DNA of 64,000 nucleotides, from NCBI RefSeq assembly GCF_048269545.1, contig NZ_JBLXIJ010000002.1:186001-250000 (forward strand). Reading direction: 5' to 3'. The stretch comes from Halpernia sp048269545. GTDB lineage: Bacteria; Bacteroidota; Bacteroidia; Flavobacteriales; Weeksellaceae. Positions 25,036-34,178 of this stretch are shown here, piece by piece. The position numbers and the translations under genes were made by a program. A model generated the notes under the pieces. That model was not told the DNA's origin and did not search any database. It saw nothing but the letters and a program-made list of their open reading frames with translations. Numbering within the stretch: position 1 is the stretch's first letter; every line of letters begins with the position of its first letter.

Positions 25036-26970
25036 TTATACGTCAATTTTCGCATATTTAGCATTTCTTTCAATGAAATCTCTTCTTGGTGGAACTTCAT
25101 CGCCCATCAACATTGAGAAAACATTATCTGCTTCTACTGCATTTTCAATTGTTACTTGTTTTAAAATTCTATTTTCAGGATTTAAAGTTGTGTCCCAAAG
25201 TTGTTCAGGATTCATTTCTCCTAGACCTTTGTAACGCTGTACTTCTACACCTTTTCCGTCTGCTGAAAGTTTAAAAGTTTCTTCTTCTCTTTCTTTTTCA
25301 TTCCAAGTATAAACTTTTTTGTTTCCTTTTTTTAATAAATAAAGTGGTGGAGAAGCAATATAAATGTATCCGTTTTCAATTAATTCTTTCATATATCTAA
25401 AGAAGAAAGTTAAAATTAATGTGGAGATATGAGAACCATCTATATCTGCATCGGTCATAATCACAATTTTGTGATAACGTAGTTTATTTATATTTAAAGC
25501 TTTAGAGTCTTCTTCCGTTCCTACAGTTACACCAAGTGCGGTATAAATATTTTTAATTTCTTCATTATCATAAACTTTATGAAGCATTGCTTTTTCAACA
25601 TTCAAAATTTTCCCACGCAATGGTAAAATTGCTTGAAACATTCTGTCTCTTCCTTGTTTTGCAGTTCCACCTGCAGAATCTCCCTCTACTAAAAACAATT
25701 CGCTTTCGGCTGGATCTTTAGAAGTACAATCTGAAAGTTTTCCTGGTAATCCACTCCCACCCATCGGAGATTTCCGCTGAACCATTTCACGCGCTTTCTT
25801 TGCAGCTTGTCTTGCTTTTGCTGCAAGAACCACTTTTTGCACGATTATTTTTGCTTCATTTGGATTCTCTTCTAAGAAGTTTGTAAGCATTTCACCTACA
25901 ATTTTATCCACTGCGCCTGAAACTTCAGAGTTTCCTAATTTGGTTTTGGTTTGTCCTTCAAATTGTGGCTCCATTACTTTTACAGAAATTATCGCCGTTA
26001 ATCCTTCACGGAAATCATCACCTGTAACTTCTACTTTTTCTTTTGCAGGAAGTCCGAGTTCATCAGCAAATTTTTTGAGAGTTCTTGTTAAGGCTCTTCT
26101 AAAACCTGTTAAATGTGTTCCACCTTCGTGAGTATTAATATTATTTACATAAGAATGTAAATTTTCGTTATAAGAAGTGTTATAGCGCATTGCAACTTCA
26201 ACAGGAATATCGTCTCTTTCACCTTCCATGAAAATTACCTTTTCCATAATAGATTCACGATTTCCGTCAATATATTCCACAAATTCTTTTAAACCACCTT
26301 CTGAGTGAAAAATTTCAGTTGGAAAAGTTCCATCTTCATTAGGCTCTCTTTCATCTGTTAAAGTAATCGTGATTCCTTTATTTAAAAAAGCCAATTCTCT
26401 TAATCTGGAAGCAAGGGTGCTATAATTAAATTCTAATTCATTAAAAATTGACCCATCGGGTTGAAAAAAAACTTGTGTTCCTCTAATATCAGTTGTTCCA
26501 ATTTCTTTTACATCAGTTAAAGCAGCACCTTTAGAATATTCTTGTTGATAAACTTTTCCTTCTCTATAAACTGTTGCAATTAATGTAGTAGAAAGTGCAT
26601 TTACCACGGAAACTCCAACTCCATGAAGTCCACCAGAAACTTTGTAAGAATCTTTATCAAATTTACCACCTGCTCCAATCTTTGTCATTACAACTTCAAG
26701 CGCAGATTTTTGTTCTTTTTCGTGCAAATCTACAGGAATTCCTCGTCCATTATCTTTTACAGTAATGCTATTTCCTTCGTGAATTATTACCGAAATAGTA
26801 TCACAATGTCCCGCCAAAGCTTCATCAATGGAATTATCTACCACTTCATAAACCAAATGATGAAGTCCTCTTAAACCAATATCTCCAATGTACATCGAAG
26901 GTCTTAAACGTACATGTTCTATTCCTTCTAAAGATTGAATACTACTCGCAGTATATTTTTTATCGCTCAT
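25036..26970 (-). CDS. gyrB: DNA gyrase subunit B
   Basis: The 644-residue ATPase subunit of gyrase has GHKL motifs (YEVVDNSIDEALAGHCD, DNGRGIPVDLHEKE, GGLHGVGVSVVNALS), the transducer domain, and the TOPRIM domain (LFLVEGDSAGGTAKQGRDR, PLRGKILNVEKA, IMTDADIDGSHI). It works with GyrA to introduce negative supercoils. Its own promoter and terminator make it monocistronic. There is no truncation and length is normal for Bacteroidetes. Confidence 0.97.
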   Translation of the reverse strand: MSDKKYTASSIQSLEGIEHVRLRPSMYIGDIGLRGLHHLVYEVVDNSIDEALAGHCDTISVIIHEGNSITVKDNGRGIPVDLHEKEQKSALEVVMTKIGAGGKFDKDSYKVSGGLHGVGVSVVNALSTTLIATVYREGKVYQQEYSKGAALTDVKEIGTTDIRGTQVFFQPDGSIFNELEFNYSTLASRLRELAFLNKGITITLTDEREPNEDGTFPTEIFHSEGGLKEFVEYIDGNRESIMEKVIFMEGERDDIPVEVAMRYNTSYNENLHSYVNNINTHEGGTHLTGFRRALTRTLKKFADELGLPAKEKVEVTGDDFREGLTAIISVKVMEPQFEGQTKTKLGNSEVSGAVDKIVGEMLTNFLEENPNEAKIIVQKVVLAAKARQAAKKAREMVQRKSPMGGSGLPGKLSDCTSKDPAESELFLVEGDSAGGTAKQGRDRMFQAILPLRGKILNVEKAMLHKVYDNEEIKNIYTALGVTVGTEEDSKALNINKLRYHKIVIMTDADIDGSHISTLILTFFFRYMKELIENGYIYIASPPLYLLKKGNKKVYTWNEKEREEETFKLSADGKGVEVQRYKGLGEMNPEQLWDTTLNPENRILKQVTIENAVEADNVFSMLMGDEVPPRRDFIERNAKYAKIDV

Positions 26971-26996
26971 TAATTTTTTGTTTTTAAAAATACCTA

Positions 26997-27030
26997 CAAA
27001 TATACAAAAATTAAGCTGTTAATGATTCAA
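26997..27030 (-). promoter_or_regulatory. gyrB promoter
   Basis: On the minus strand: TTG (27028-27030), 23 nt, TATATTTG (26997-27004), 26 bp upstream of the ATG. Confidence 0.6.
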
Positions 27031-27137
27031 TTTTATGAGTTTTAGTGTATAATTTGATACTTATATTTTAGTTTTTTTGTGATTTTTTACTTATTTAATT
27101 TTAACTCAAATTTCTTATCTTTACGCAAACAATTTTT

Positions 27138-28277
27138 ATGACATCTGAAAATAGAGAAAATATTAAAATGATTGCCGAAACTGCAAAAGATTTCGCAGAA
27201 AAAAATATTAGACCACATATTATGGAATGGGACGAAAGTCAAACTTTTCCTGTGGATTTATTTCACAAATTGGGTGAAATGGGTTTTATGGGAATCGTAA
27301 TTCCTGAAAAATATGGCGGTTCTGGTTTAGGTTATCACGAATATGTAACTATTTTAGATGAGATTTCCCAAGTTGATCCTTCAATTGGTTTATCTGTTGC
27401 AGCTCATAATTCACTTTGCACTAATCACATTTATGAATTTGGAAATGAAGAACAGCGCAATAAATGGTTACCTCAATTGGCATCTGGAAAAGGGATCGGC
27501 GCATGGGGATTAACCGAACATAATACCGGTTCAGATTCTGGCGGAATGTCCACAACTGCTGTAAAAGATGGCGATGATTGGATTATTAATGGAGCAAAAA
27601 ATTTCATCACACACGCTATTTCCGGAGATATTGCGGTTGTAATGACAAGAACTGGAGAAAAAGGAGCTAAAAATAATTCCACAGCTTTTGTTTTAGAAAA
27701 AGGAATGCAAGGTTTTACTTCTGGTAAAAAAGAAAATAAACTAGGCATGCGCGCTTCAGAAACAGCAGAACTCATTTTTGACAGCGTTCGAGTTCCTGAT
27801 GCAAATAGATTAGGTGAAGTTGGAAGTGGTTTTAAACAAGCCATGAAAATTCTTGATGGTGGTAGAATTTCTATTGCTGCATTAAGTTTAGGAACTGCAA
27901 GAGGCGCTTATAAAGCGGCATTAAAATACGCACAAGAAAGAAAACAATTTGGAAAAACAATTGCAAGTTTCCAAGCGATTAATTTTATGCTTGCAGATAT
28001 GGCAACTGAAATTGATGCTGCAGAATTATTAATTCAACGCGCATCAGATTTAAAAAATGCAAAAGAAAAAATGACCAAAGAAGGTGCAATGGCAAAACTT
28101 TACGCTTCTGAAGTATGTGTAAGAATCGCCAATAATGCGGTTCAAATTTTTGGTGGATACGGCTACACAAAAGATTTCCCTGCGGAGAAATATTACAGAG
28201 ATTCTAAACTTTGCACCATCGGTGAAGGAACTTCTGAAATCCAAAGATTGGTGATTGGAAGAGAAATTACGAAATAA
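27138..28277 (+). CDS. Acyl-CoA dehydrogenase (second copy)
   Basis: A 379-residue flavoenzyme, paralogous to the gene at 1222 but clearly different (about 40% identity by eye). It has LTEHNTGSDSGG in signature one, and the C-terminal QIFGGYGYTKDFPAEKYYRD and IGEGTSEIQR with the catalytic glutamate. A catabolic acyl-CoA substrate is expected. A TATCTTTA box at about 27117 is close to the -7 consensus. It ends at a good terminator and is a single gene. Confidence 0.92.
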   Translation: MTSENRENIKMIAETAKDFAEKNIRPHIMEWDESQTFPVDLFHKLGEMGFMGIVIPEKYGGSGLGYHEYVTILDEISQVDPSIGLSVAAHNSLCTNHIYEFGNEEQRNKWLPQLASGKGIGAWGLTEHNTGSDSGGMSTTAVKDGDDWIINGAKNFITHAISGDIAVVMTRTGEKGAKNNSTAFVLEKGMQGFTSGKKENKLGMRASETAELIFDSVRVPDANRLGEVGSGFKQAMKILDGGRISIAALSLGTARGAYKAALKYAQERKQFGKTIASFQAINFMLADMATEIDAAELLIQRASDLKNAKEKMTKEGAMAKLYASEVCVRIANNAVQIFGGYGYTKDFPAEKYYRDSKLCTIGEGTSEIQRLVIGREITK

Positions 28278-28296
28278 TATTTCTTTTAATAATTAA

Positions 28297-28327
28297 AAAA
28301 AGCATCTTAAGAAAGATGCTTTTTTTT
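28297..28327. terminator. Bidirectional terminator
   Basis: Perfect stem AGCATCTT/AAGATGCT (28301-28308 with 28313-28320), extended by A/T tracts, between the acyl-CoA dehydrogenase gene and purA. Confidence 0.85.
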
Positions 28328-28351
28328 GTGAATAAGTATTTTCGCTGTTTA

Positions 28352-29638
28352 CTAAAACAATTCCTTACGAATAATATTCTGATTTCTTTCCGGTCCAACT
28401 GAAACCAAATAAACATTTATTCCTAAATATTTTTCAATAAACTCAATATATTTCTGCGCATTTTTCGGCAGTTCATCATAAGAAGTGACTTTAGTTAAAT
28501 CTTCATTCCAACCTTCTAATTCCTCATAAATCGGTTCATAATTGTAAAGTTTTGTAGTAGAAGATGTAAAATAATCGATGATTTTTCCATCTTCGGTTTT
28601 GTATTTTGTGGCAATTTTTAACGGCGAAATTCCTGTTAAAACATCCAATTTTGTAATTACTAAATTATTAATTCCATTGATCATTGTAGCGTGTTTCAAA
28701 GAAACCAAATCTAACCAACCTGTTCTTCTTGGTCTTCCCGTGGTTGCCCCAAATTCAAAACCAATTTTTCTTATTTTTTCTCCCAATTCATTATCCAATT
28801 CTGTTGGAAAAGGACCTTCTCCAACTCTCGTTGTGTAGGCTTTTGCCACACCAATTAAATTTTGAAGACTTGTCGGCGGAACTCCTGCTCCCGAACAAAC
28901 GCCGCCTGTTGTAGGCGAAGAAGACGTTACAAAAGGATAAGTTCCAAAATCAATATCAAGCATTGCGGCTTGTGCGCCTTCAAATAAAATATTTTTTCCT
29001 TCGTGAATGGCTTCATTCAATTCAACTTCTGTATCTACAATTCTATCTTTTAATTTTTTTCCCAGTTCTAAAAATTCATTATAAATTTCATCAAAATCTA
29101 ATGTTGGTTTATCAAAATATTTTTCAAAAAGTGAATTTTTATTTTTAAGATTTTTCTTAATTTTTTCAGCTAAAACTTCTGGATTGAGCAAGTCTATCAT
29201 TCGGATTCCTACACGTGCAATTTTATCTTCATAACACGGACCAATTCCTTTTTTAGTCGTTCCAATATGAGTTCCTTCCTCTTCTTCTTCTCTATAAGTA
29301 TCTAATAATATATGATACGGCATTATTACGTGTGCTCTTCTCGAAATAAAAACATGATCAGTTTTCATATTTTTATCTTCAATTTGTTTTATTTCACTTA
29401 AAAAAGACTTAGGATTTACCACTACTCCATTTGCAATAATACATTTTCCTTTACATTGCAAAACGCCGGAAGGTAAAAGATGTAATACGAATTTTTCTTC
29501 GCCCACATAAACTGTATGTCCTGCATTATCACCGCCTTGAAAACGCACCACATAATCAGATTTTGCAGAAAGAACATCTGTAATTTTACCCTTTCCTTCG
29601 TCGCCATATTGAAGACCAACTACCACATAAGTTGCCAT
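28352..29638 (-). CDS. purA: Adenylosuccinate synthetase
   Basis: PurA joins IMP and aspartate with GTP in AMP synthesis. The 428-residue protein begins VVGLQYGDEGKGKITD (the GDEGKGK loop with catalytic Asp and Lys) and NAGHTVY (catalytic His), and later has GTTKKGIGPCYEDK, GATTGRPRRTGWLD and the guanine-site region. It is full length and alone, with a well-formed promoter, followed upstream by a 555-bp intergenic region of repeats. Confidence 0.96.
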   Translation of the reverse strand: MATYVVVGLQYGDEGKGKITDVLSAKSDYVVRFQGGDNAGHTVYVGEEKFVLHLLPSGVLQCKGKCIIANGVVVNPKSFLSEIKQIEDKNMKTDHVFISRRAHVIMPYHILLDTYREEEEEGTHIGTTKKGIGPCYEDKIARVGIRMIDLLNPEVLAEKIKKNLKNKNSLFEKYFDKPTLDFDEIYNEFLELGKKLKDRIVDTEVELNEAIHEGKNILFEGAQAAMLDIDFGTYPFVTSSSPTTGGVCSGAGVPPTSLQNLIGVAKAYTTRVGEGPFPTELDNELGEKIRKIGFEFGATTGRPRRTGWLDLVSLKHATMINGINNLVITKLDVLTGISPLKIATKYKTEDGKIIDYFTSSTTKLYNYEPIYEELEGWNEDLTKVTSYDELPKNAQKYIEFIEKYLGINVYLVSVGPERNQNIIRKELF

Positions 29639-29664
29639 ATTTTATTTCGTTTTTTGGATTCGCA

Positions 29665-29695
29665 CAAATTTAGTTTTAATTAATATTGTCGGCAA
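29665..29695 (-). promoter_or_regulatory. purA promoter
   Basis: On the minus strand: TTG (29693-29695), 20 nt, exact -7 box TAAATTTG (29665-29672), 26 bp from the ATG. Confidence 0.7.
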
Positions 29696-29699
29696 ATTT

Positions 29700-30160
29700 G
29701 AATGGAAAATGTTTAAAACTTTTTAAATTAAAACTTCACTATTATAATTTTTTGGGCGTCTTAATCCGCCTTCCACTCTCAATCTTTTTGTCATTGCGAG
29801 CGAAGCGAAGCAATCCGTTGAACTTTTCCGCAATCGCAATAACAAAAAGGATTTCCGTTCAAGTCGGGGCGCAACAAAAACAGGTTTCAATATTGCTCAC
29901 AATTTTTCTGCAAATTTATTTCACGCAATACCCTGCCAAAGTTTGAAATTCTGGAGGGTTGAAAATCGAAGTTTATCTACTATCAGAATAAACTTTGTCC
30001 AAGTCCAATCATACTCCGAAAAACTTTGACAAAGTAGAAAAACACCTTTTATGCGTAATATATGTCTAATGTTTTTTAAATATTTTCAATACTTAAAACA
30101 AATCTAATGCGACTTATGTGTTAAAAAAATCTGTGGTTTAACAACTAATTTTAACAAAAG
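29700..30160. other. Gene-free region of intergenic repeats between purA and thrS
   Basis: About 460 bp without a convincing gene. It holds the inverted repeat at 29785-29848, a CAACAAAAACAGG stretch, CCCTGCCAAAGTTTG (about 29930), and an inverted pair ACTTTGTC/GACAAAGT near 29992 and 30025. These look like decayed small mobile or repetitive intergenic sequences. A short frame at 29686-29946 has no gene-like features. Confidence 0.55.
29785..29848. repeat. MITE-like inverted repeat (CATTGCGAG family)
   Basis: TTTTTGTCATTGCGA (29785-29799) pairs with TCGCAATAACAAAAA (29834-29848), one mismatch in 15, around a 34-bp centre with GCGAAGCGAAGCAATCC. CATTGCGAG...GCGAAGCAATCC is a widespread intergenic repeat motif in bacteria (from memory). 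Confidence 0.7.
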
Positions 30161-30168
30161 AATTTTTG

Positions 30169-30176
30169 TAAATTTG
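30169..30176 (+). promoter_or_regulatory. thrS -7 box (TAAATTTG)
   Basis: Exact TAnnTTTG match, 17 bp before the thrS ATG. The short leader leaves no room for a T-box or attenuator. Confidence 0.55.
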
Positions 30177-30193
30177 CTCCTCAATATTTTTAT

Positions 30194-32113
30194 ATGATTA
30201 AGATTTCGCTTCCAGACGGAAGTATCAAAGAATTTGATTCAGCTGTAACGCCACTTGATGTCGCTAAATCCATAAGTGAAGGTTTGGCAAGAAACACCAT
30301 TTCTGCAATGGTAAATGGAACGCAAGTGGAAACTACGACGCCAATTACAGAAGATTCTTCGGTGCAACTTCTAACTTGGAATGATGATCTTGGAAAAAAA
30401 GCATTTTGGCATTCTTCCGCGCATTTATTGGCGCAAGCAATTTTAGATTTTTATCCAGAAGCAAAACTAACAATTGGACCAGCGATTGATCAAGGTTTCT
30501 ATTATGATGTAGATTTTGGAGACGAAGTTTTATCAGAAAAAGATTTTGAAAAAATCGAGAAAAGAATGCTCGAACATGCGAGAATAAATTCCACTTTTGA
30601 AAAATATTCGGTTTCTAAAGCAGATGCTTTAAAAGAGTACGCCGATAATCCTTACAAAACAGAATTAATCACCAACTTAAATGATGGCGAAATCACTTTT
30701 TGCAAACACGAAGATTTTATAGATTTATGTCGCGGCGGTCATATTCCGGCAACCGGAATAGTAAAAGCAGTAAAGGTTTTAAACGCAGCCGGCGCGTATT
30801 GGAGAGGTGACGAAAAGAACAAACAACTCACCAGAGTTTATGGAATTTCATTTCCAAAACAAAAAGATTTAACAGAATATCTTGAAAGATTAGAAGAAGC
30901 AAAACGCCGTGATCATCGTAAATTAGGCAAAGAATTAGGCATTTTCGCTTTCTCTGAAAAAGTGGGTGCAGGTTTACCTCTTTGGTTACCAAAAGGAACG
31001 GCATTAAGAAAAAAATTAGAAGAATTTTTATCAAAAGCACAGAAAAAAGGTGGTTATGAATTTGTAATGACGCCGCATATTGCAAATGTAGAATTGTACA
31101 AAACTTCTGGACATTATGAAAAATATGGCGCAGATTCTTTTCAACCAATAAAAACACCAAATGAAGGTGAAGAATTTTACTTAAAACCCATGAATTGCCC
31201 GCACCATTGCGAGATTTATAAAACTTCACAATGGTCTTACAAAGATTTGCCAAAACGTTACGCAGAATTTGGAACAGTTTATAGATATGAGCAATCTGGT
31301 GAATTACACGGATTAACAAGAGTTCGTGGATTTACACAAGATGACGCGCATATTTTCTGTACGCCAGATCAGTTGATGGATGAATTTAAAAAAGTAATTG
31401 ATTTAACACTTTATGTTTTTAAATCATTAGGTTTTGAAGATTTTGTGACTCAAATTTCCTTGCGTGATCCAGACAATAAAGAAAAATACATTGGTTCTGA
31501 TGAAAATTGGGAAAAAGCCGAAACCGCAATTATTACGGCGGCAAAAGAAAAAAATCTAACTACAGTTATCGAATATGGAGAAGCTGCATTTTATGGACCG
31601 AAATTAGATTTTATGGTAAAAGATGCACTTGGTAGAAAATGGCAACTTGGAACGATTCAAGTTGATTACAATTTACCTGAAAGATTTGAATTGACTTACA
31701 TCGGAAGTGATAATGAAAAACACCGTCCTATAATGATTCACCGTGCGCCATTTGGCTCTATGGAACGTTTTATAGCGATTTTATTAGAAAATACAGCGGG
31801 TGATTTTCCACTTTGGTTGTCGCCGGATCAGTTTACTATTTTACCGATTAGTGAAAAGTACGTAGATTATGCAAAAAAAGTTTCTCATTTATTAGAAAAT
31901 CACGATATTTGCGGACTTATAGATGACCGAAATGAAAAAACCGGTAAGAAAATTAGAGACGCAGAATTACAGAAGTTACCTTTTATGTTGATTGTAGGTG
32001 AAAACGAAGCAGTTAACGGCACGGTTTCTGTAAGAAAACGAGGAGAAGGCGATTTAGGCGAAATGAGTGTAGAAGATTTTGCAAATTACTTTTTGAAAGA
32101 AGCGAAAATATAA
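30194..32113 (+). CDS. thrS: Threonyl-tRNA synthetase
   Basis: The 639-residue class II synthetase has an N-terminal TGS domain (1-60), the editing domain with HSSAHLLAQA (the HxxxH motif), and the catalytic core: MNCPHHCEIYK and a later His (zinc ligands), motif 2 GTVYRYEQSGELHGLTRVRGF, and motif 3 HRAPFGSMERFIAILLE. The anticodon-binding domain is at the C-terminus. Full length. It is followed by infC, the arrangement known from many bacteria (thrS-infC-rpmI-rplT). Confidence 0.97.
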   Translation: MIKISLPDGSIKEFDSAVTPLDVAKSISEGLARNTISAMVNGTQVETTTPITEDSSVQLLTWNDDLGKKAFWHSSAHLLAQAILDFYPEAKLTIGPAIDQGFYYDVDFGDEVLSEKDFEKIEKRMLEHARINSTFEKYSVSKADALKEYADNPYKTELITNLNDGEITFCKHEDFIDLCRGGHIPATGIVKAVKVLNAAGAYWRGDEKNKQLTRVYGISFPKQKDLTEYLERLEEAKRRDHRKLGKELGIFAFSEKVGAGLPLWLPKGTALRKKLEEFLSKAQKKGGYEFVMTPHIANVELYKTSGHYEKYGADSFQPIKTPNEGEEFYLKPMNCPHHCEIYKTSQWSYKDLPKRYAEFGTVYRYEQSGELHGLTRVRGFTQDDAHIFCTPDQLMDEFKKVIDLTLYVFKSLGFEDFVTQISLRDPDNKEKYIGSDENWEKAETAIITAAKEKNLTTVIEYGEAAFYGPKLDFMVKDALGRKWQLGTIQVDYNLPERFELTYIGSDNEKHRPIMIHRAPFGSMERFIAILLENTAGDFPLWLSPDQFTILPISEKYVDYAKKVSHLLENHDICGLIDDRNEKTGKKIRDAELQKLPFMLIVGENEAVNGTVSVRKRGEGDLGEMSVEDFANYFLKEAKI

Positions 32114-32202
32114 AAAGTTTAAAAACATTGTAAGAAAATCGAATATTTTTACCGTGTTTGTAAAGAAAAATAAATTAGAATTAACTTTAAAATAATAAAA
32201 CC

Positions 32203-32763
32203 ATAGCACTAAAACGATTTAATAACAGAGGTCCACAGAGACGTGTACAAGAAGATTTACATCAAATTAATGATAAAATCAGAGCGCGTGAAGTTCGTCT
32301 CGTAGGCGAAAACGTGGAACCAGGTGTTTATCCACTGGAGAAAGCAAAGCAGATTGCGAAAGATCAAGATTTGGATTTGGTAGTCATTTCAGATAAATCT
32401 GAACCTTTTATCACCCGTATTTTAGATTACAAAAAATTCTTATACGAGCAAAAAAAGAAACAGAAAGAGCTGAAAGCAAAGCAAGTAAAAGTAGTGGTAA
32501 AAGAAATTCGTTTCGGACCACAAACCGATGAACACGATTACGAATTTAAGAAAAAACACGCTGAAAAATTTTTAGAAGAAGGCTCAAAATTAAAAACCTA
32601 CGTTTTCTTTAAAGGACGTTCTATTGTTTTTAAAGATCAAGGCGAAATCTTATTATTGAAACTCGCACAGGAATTGGAACACGTTGGAAAAGTGGATCAG
32701 TTGCCAAAACTGGAAGGTAAAAGAATGATTATGATGATGAGTCCGAAGAAAGCAGCGAAATAG
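32203..32763 (+). CDS. infC: Translation initiation factor IF-3, starting at ATA
   Basis: IF-3 binds the 30S subunit and checks the start codon. The 186-residue product (with ATA read as Met) begins ALKRFNNRGPQRRVQEDLHQ, then INDKIRAREVRLVGENVEPGVYPLEKA, the well-conserved IF-3 N-terminus, so translation must start upstream of the GTG at 32314. Between the in-frame TAA at 32188 and the conserved sequence there is no ATG, GTG or TTG; ATA at 32203-32205 is the only ATN codon. IF-3 genes classically use rare start codons (AUU in E. coli) for autoregulation. The RNA-binding C-domain (KKAAK end) is complete. Confidence 0.9.
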   Translation: MALKRFNNRGPQRRVQEDLHQINDKIRAREVRLVGENVEPGVYPLEKAKQIAKDQDLDLVVISDKSEPFITRILDYKKFLYEQKKKQKELKAKQVKVVVKEIRFGPQTDEHDYEFKKKHAEKFLEEGSKLKTYVFFKGRSIVFKDQGEILLLKLAQELEHVGKVDQLPKLEGKRMIMMMSPKKAAK

Positions 32764-32789
32764 AAATACAATTTATTTAATAAAATTGA

Positions 32790-32818
32790 AAAAGAGACTT
32801 TAAAAGTCTCTTTTTTTT
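32790..32818. terminator. Terminator after infC
   Basis: An 11-bp stem AAAAGAGACTT/AAGTCTCTTTT (32790-32800 with 32804-32814) plus a T run. It also ends the convergent gene at 32850 and so separates infC from rpmI. Confidence 0.85.
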
Positions 32819-32849
32819 GTTGCATTTTCGTAAACGGAAAACATAGAAT

Positions 32850-33650
32850 TTACTTGATATTGCAGCCGCACTCCCACTGATTGTCAGAAAAAAATTTCAG
32901 GTTAATTTGCGATACTTTTTTTCCTCTTTCATAACTAGATTTTTTTAATTTCATATTGTAAAGTGGTCCCGAAAGCCATTTTATTTCTCCGCTTTTCCCA
33001 TTAAAAGTATATTTGCCGGAACCTCCGTTATCTAACCACCGGTAAGTTCCATTTTTTTTGAGTTCAAAATAACCTTTTTGTTTATAAGAATAAGCGGGCG
33101 ATTTATTTGGTCCATTCCAAATAGATTCTGTACAAACGTAGTTACCATAAGTCAATTCTTGTGTTTTATTTTGCAGAGAAACGACTCTAGAATTAGTAGA
33201 GTTTATTTCTTTCACAGTCTCTACATCTGCTGAAACACTTTTGATATTGCGCTCACTCGATTTCTGCGCTGAAGGAAATTGTTTTTCATAGGTTTTCTTC
33301 AAATCTGGATTTTTTAAAAATGCATTTTTTAAATATTGTTGTGCAAGATGCGTTTTATTTTTTTGCTTTTGCATCAAGAGAGAAGCAGCAATCTGGTAAT
33401 TTACAAAAGCATTTGTACTGTCAATCTTCCAGGCTTGATTAAAATACATATTGGCTAGATCATATTCTTTGTTTTCAAAATAATCCTGTCCGTACAAAAA
33501 TTTAGATCCCGCTGTCATAAATGCGGTTTCGGCGCCGTGCGAAGCGGCAGATTTCCGTAATTTATTTACGTATTTTTCCAGAACATCTTGGCTGGAAGAA
33601 AATAAGAATATTCCCAAAAAGAGAAAGGTCAAATTTTTTTTAGTTCTCAT
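32850..33650 (-). CDS. Hypothetical exported TPR protein inserted between infC and rpmI
   Basis: The 266-residue protein has a signal-like N-terminus (KKNLTFLFLGIFLFSSSQ), tetratricopeptide-like helices at about 45-120 (GSKFLYGQDYFENKEYDLANMYFNQAWKIDSTNAFVNYQIAASLL), and a C-terminal beta-rich domain (YGNYVCTESIWNGPNKSPAYSYKQKGYF...GTYRWLDNGGSGKYTF...WLSGPLYNMKL) ending with three Cys-containing residues (CGCNIK). The C-terminal domain is not recognised; it may be a small barrel. It is on the strand opposite to the infC, rpmI and rplT genes it separates. Confidence 0.7.
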   Translation of the reverse strand: MRTKKNLTFLFLGIFLFSSSQDVLEKYVNKLRKSAASHGAETAFMTAGSKFLYGQDYFENKEYDLANMYFNQAWKIDSTNAFVNYQIAASLLMQKQKNKTHLAQQYLKNAFLKNPDLKKTYEKQFPSAQKSSERNIKSVSADVETVKEINSTNSRVVSLQNKTQELTYGNYVCTESIWNGPNKSPAYSYKQKGYFELKKNGTYRWLDNGGSGKYTFNGKSGEIKWLSGPLYNMKLKKSSYERGKKVSQINLKFFSDNQWECGCNIK

Positions 33651-33750
33651 GTCAAAATATTTATAAATTAACTGATAAAAATAAAAAATTTTAGAATATC
33701 AAACAATACTTCTTTCTAATCAAATTTATACTTAATCTTATTTGACCGTT

Positions 33751-33779
33751 TTGTTATTGGTTAAATTTTTGTACTTTTG
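33751..33779 (+). promoter_or_regulatory. rpmI-rplT promoter
   Basis: TTG (33751-33753), 18 nt, exact -7 box TACTTTTG (33772-33779). The predicted leader to the rpmI ATG is about 80 nt. Confidence 0.75.
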
Positions 33780-33863
33780 CAGTCTGAAAAATGTGGAGTT
33801 TTCTGTAAAGAAGGTTTTGCATTGAGAAGAAAAATATTGATAACAAAATATAAATTAAGCAAA

Positions 33864-34061
33864 ATGCCAAAATTAAAAACTAAATCAGGTGCTAAAAAGC
33901 GTTTTAAACTTACCGGAACTGGGAAGATTAAAAGAAAAAATGCTTTCAAAAGCCACATCTTAACTAAAAAAGAAACGAAGCAAAAGAGAAATCTTACGCA
34001 AACTTCTTATGTAGCGAAAGTGGACGAAAAAAGTGTTTTACGTCAATTAGCTTTAAAATAG
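33864..34061 (+). CDS. rpmI: 50S ribosomal protein L35
   Basis: The 65-residue protein has the L35 signature PKLKTKSGAKKRFKLTGTGKIKRK followed by AFKSHILTKKETKQKRNL. The ATG at 33864 gives the exact family length; an upstream in-frame extension to 33777 is rejected because it would overlap the promoter's -7 box. It is cotranscribed with rplT. In many bacteria rpmI directly follows infC; here it has its own promoter. Confidence 0.96.
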   Translation: MPKLKTKSGAKKRFKLTGTGKIKRKNAFKSHILTKKETKQKRNLTQTSYVAKVDEKSVLRQLALK

Positions 34062-34178
34062 TTTTATAAATCTAAACGGTTTATAGGAATTACAAAATTC
34101 AAAAAATTTAACCCTGAAACGGTGCAAGAAAGTACAATGAAATAATTTGTCGCCCTTTTCAAAAAAACAAATTTAATT

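Noticed and set aside
30828..31319. 163-residue reading frame antisense to thrS
   Set aside because: It is a shadow of the well-conserved thrS coding frame; no homology or promoter.
33777..33863. 29-residue extension of L35
   Set aside because: L35 is 65 residues in all bacteria, and the extension begins in the promoter.
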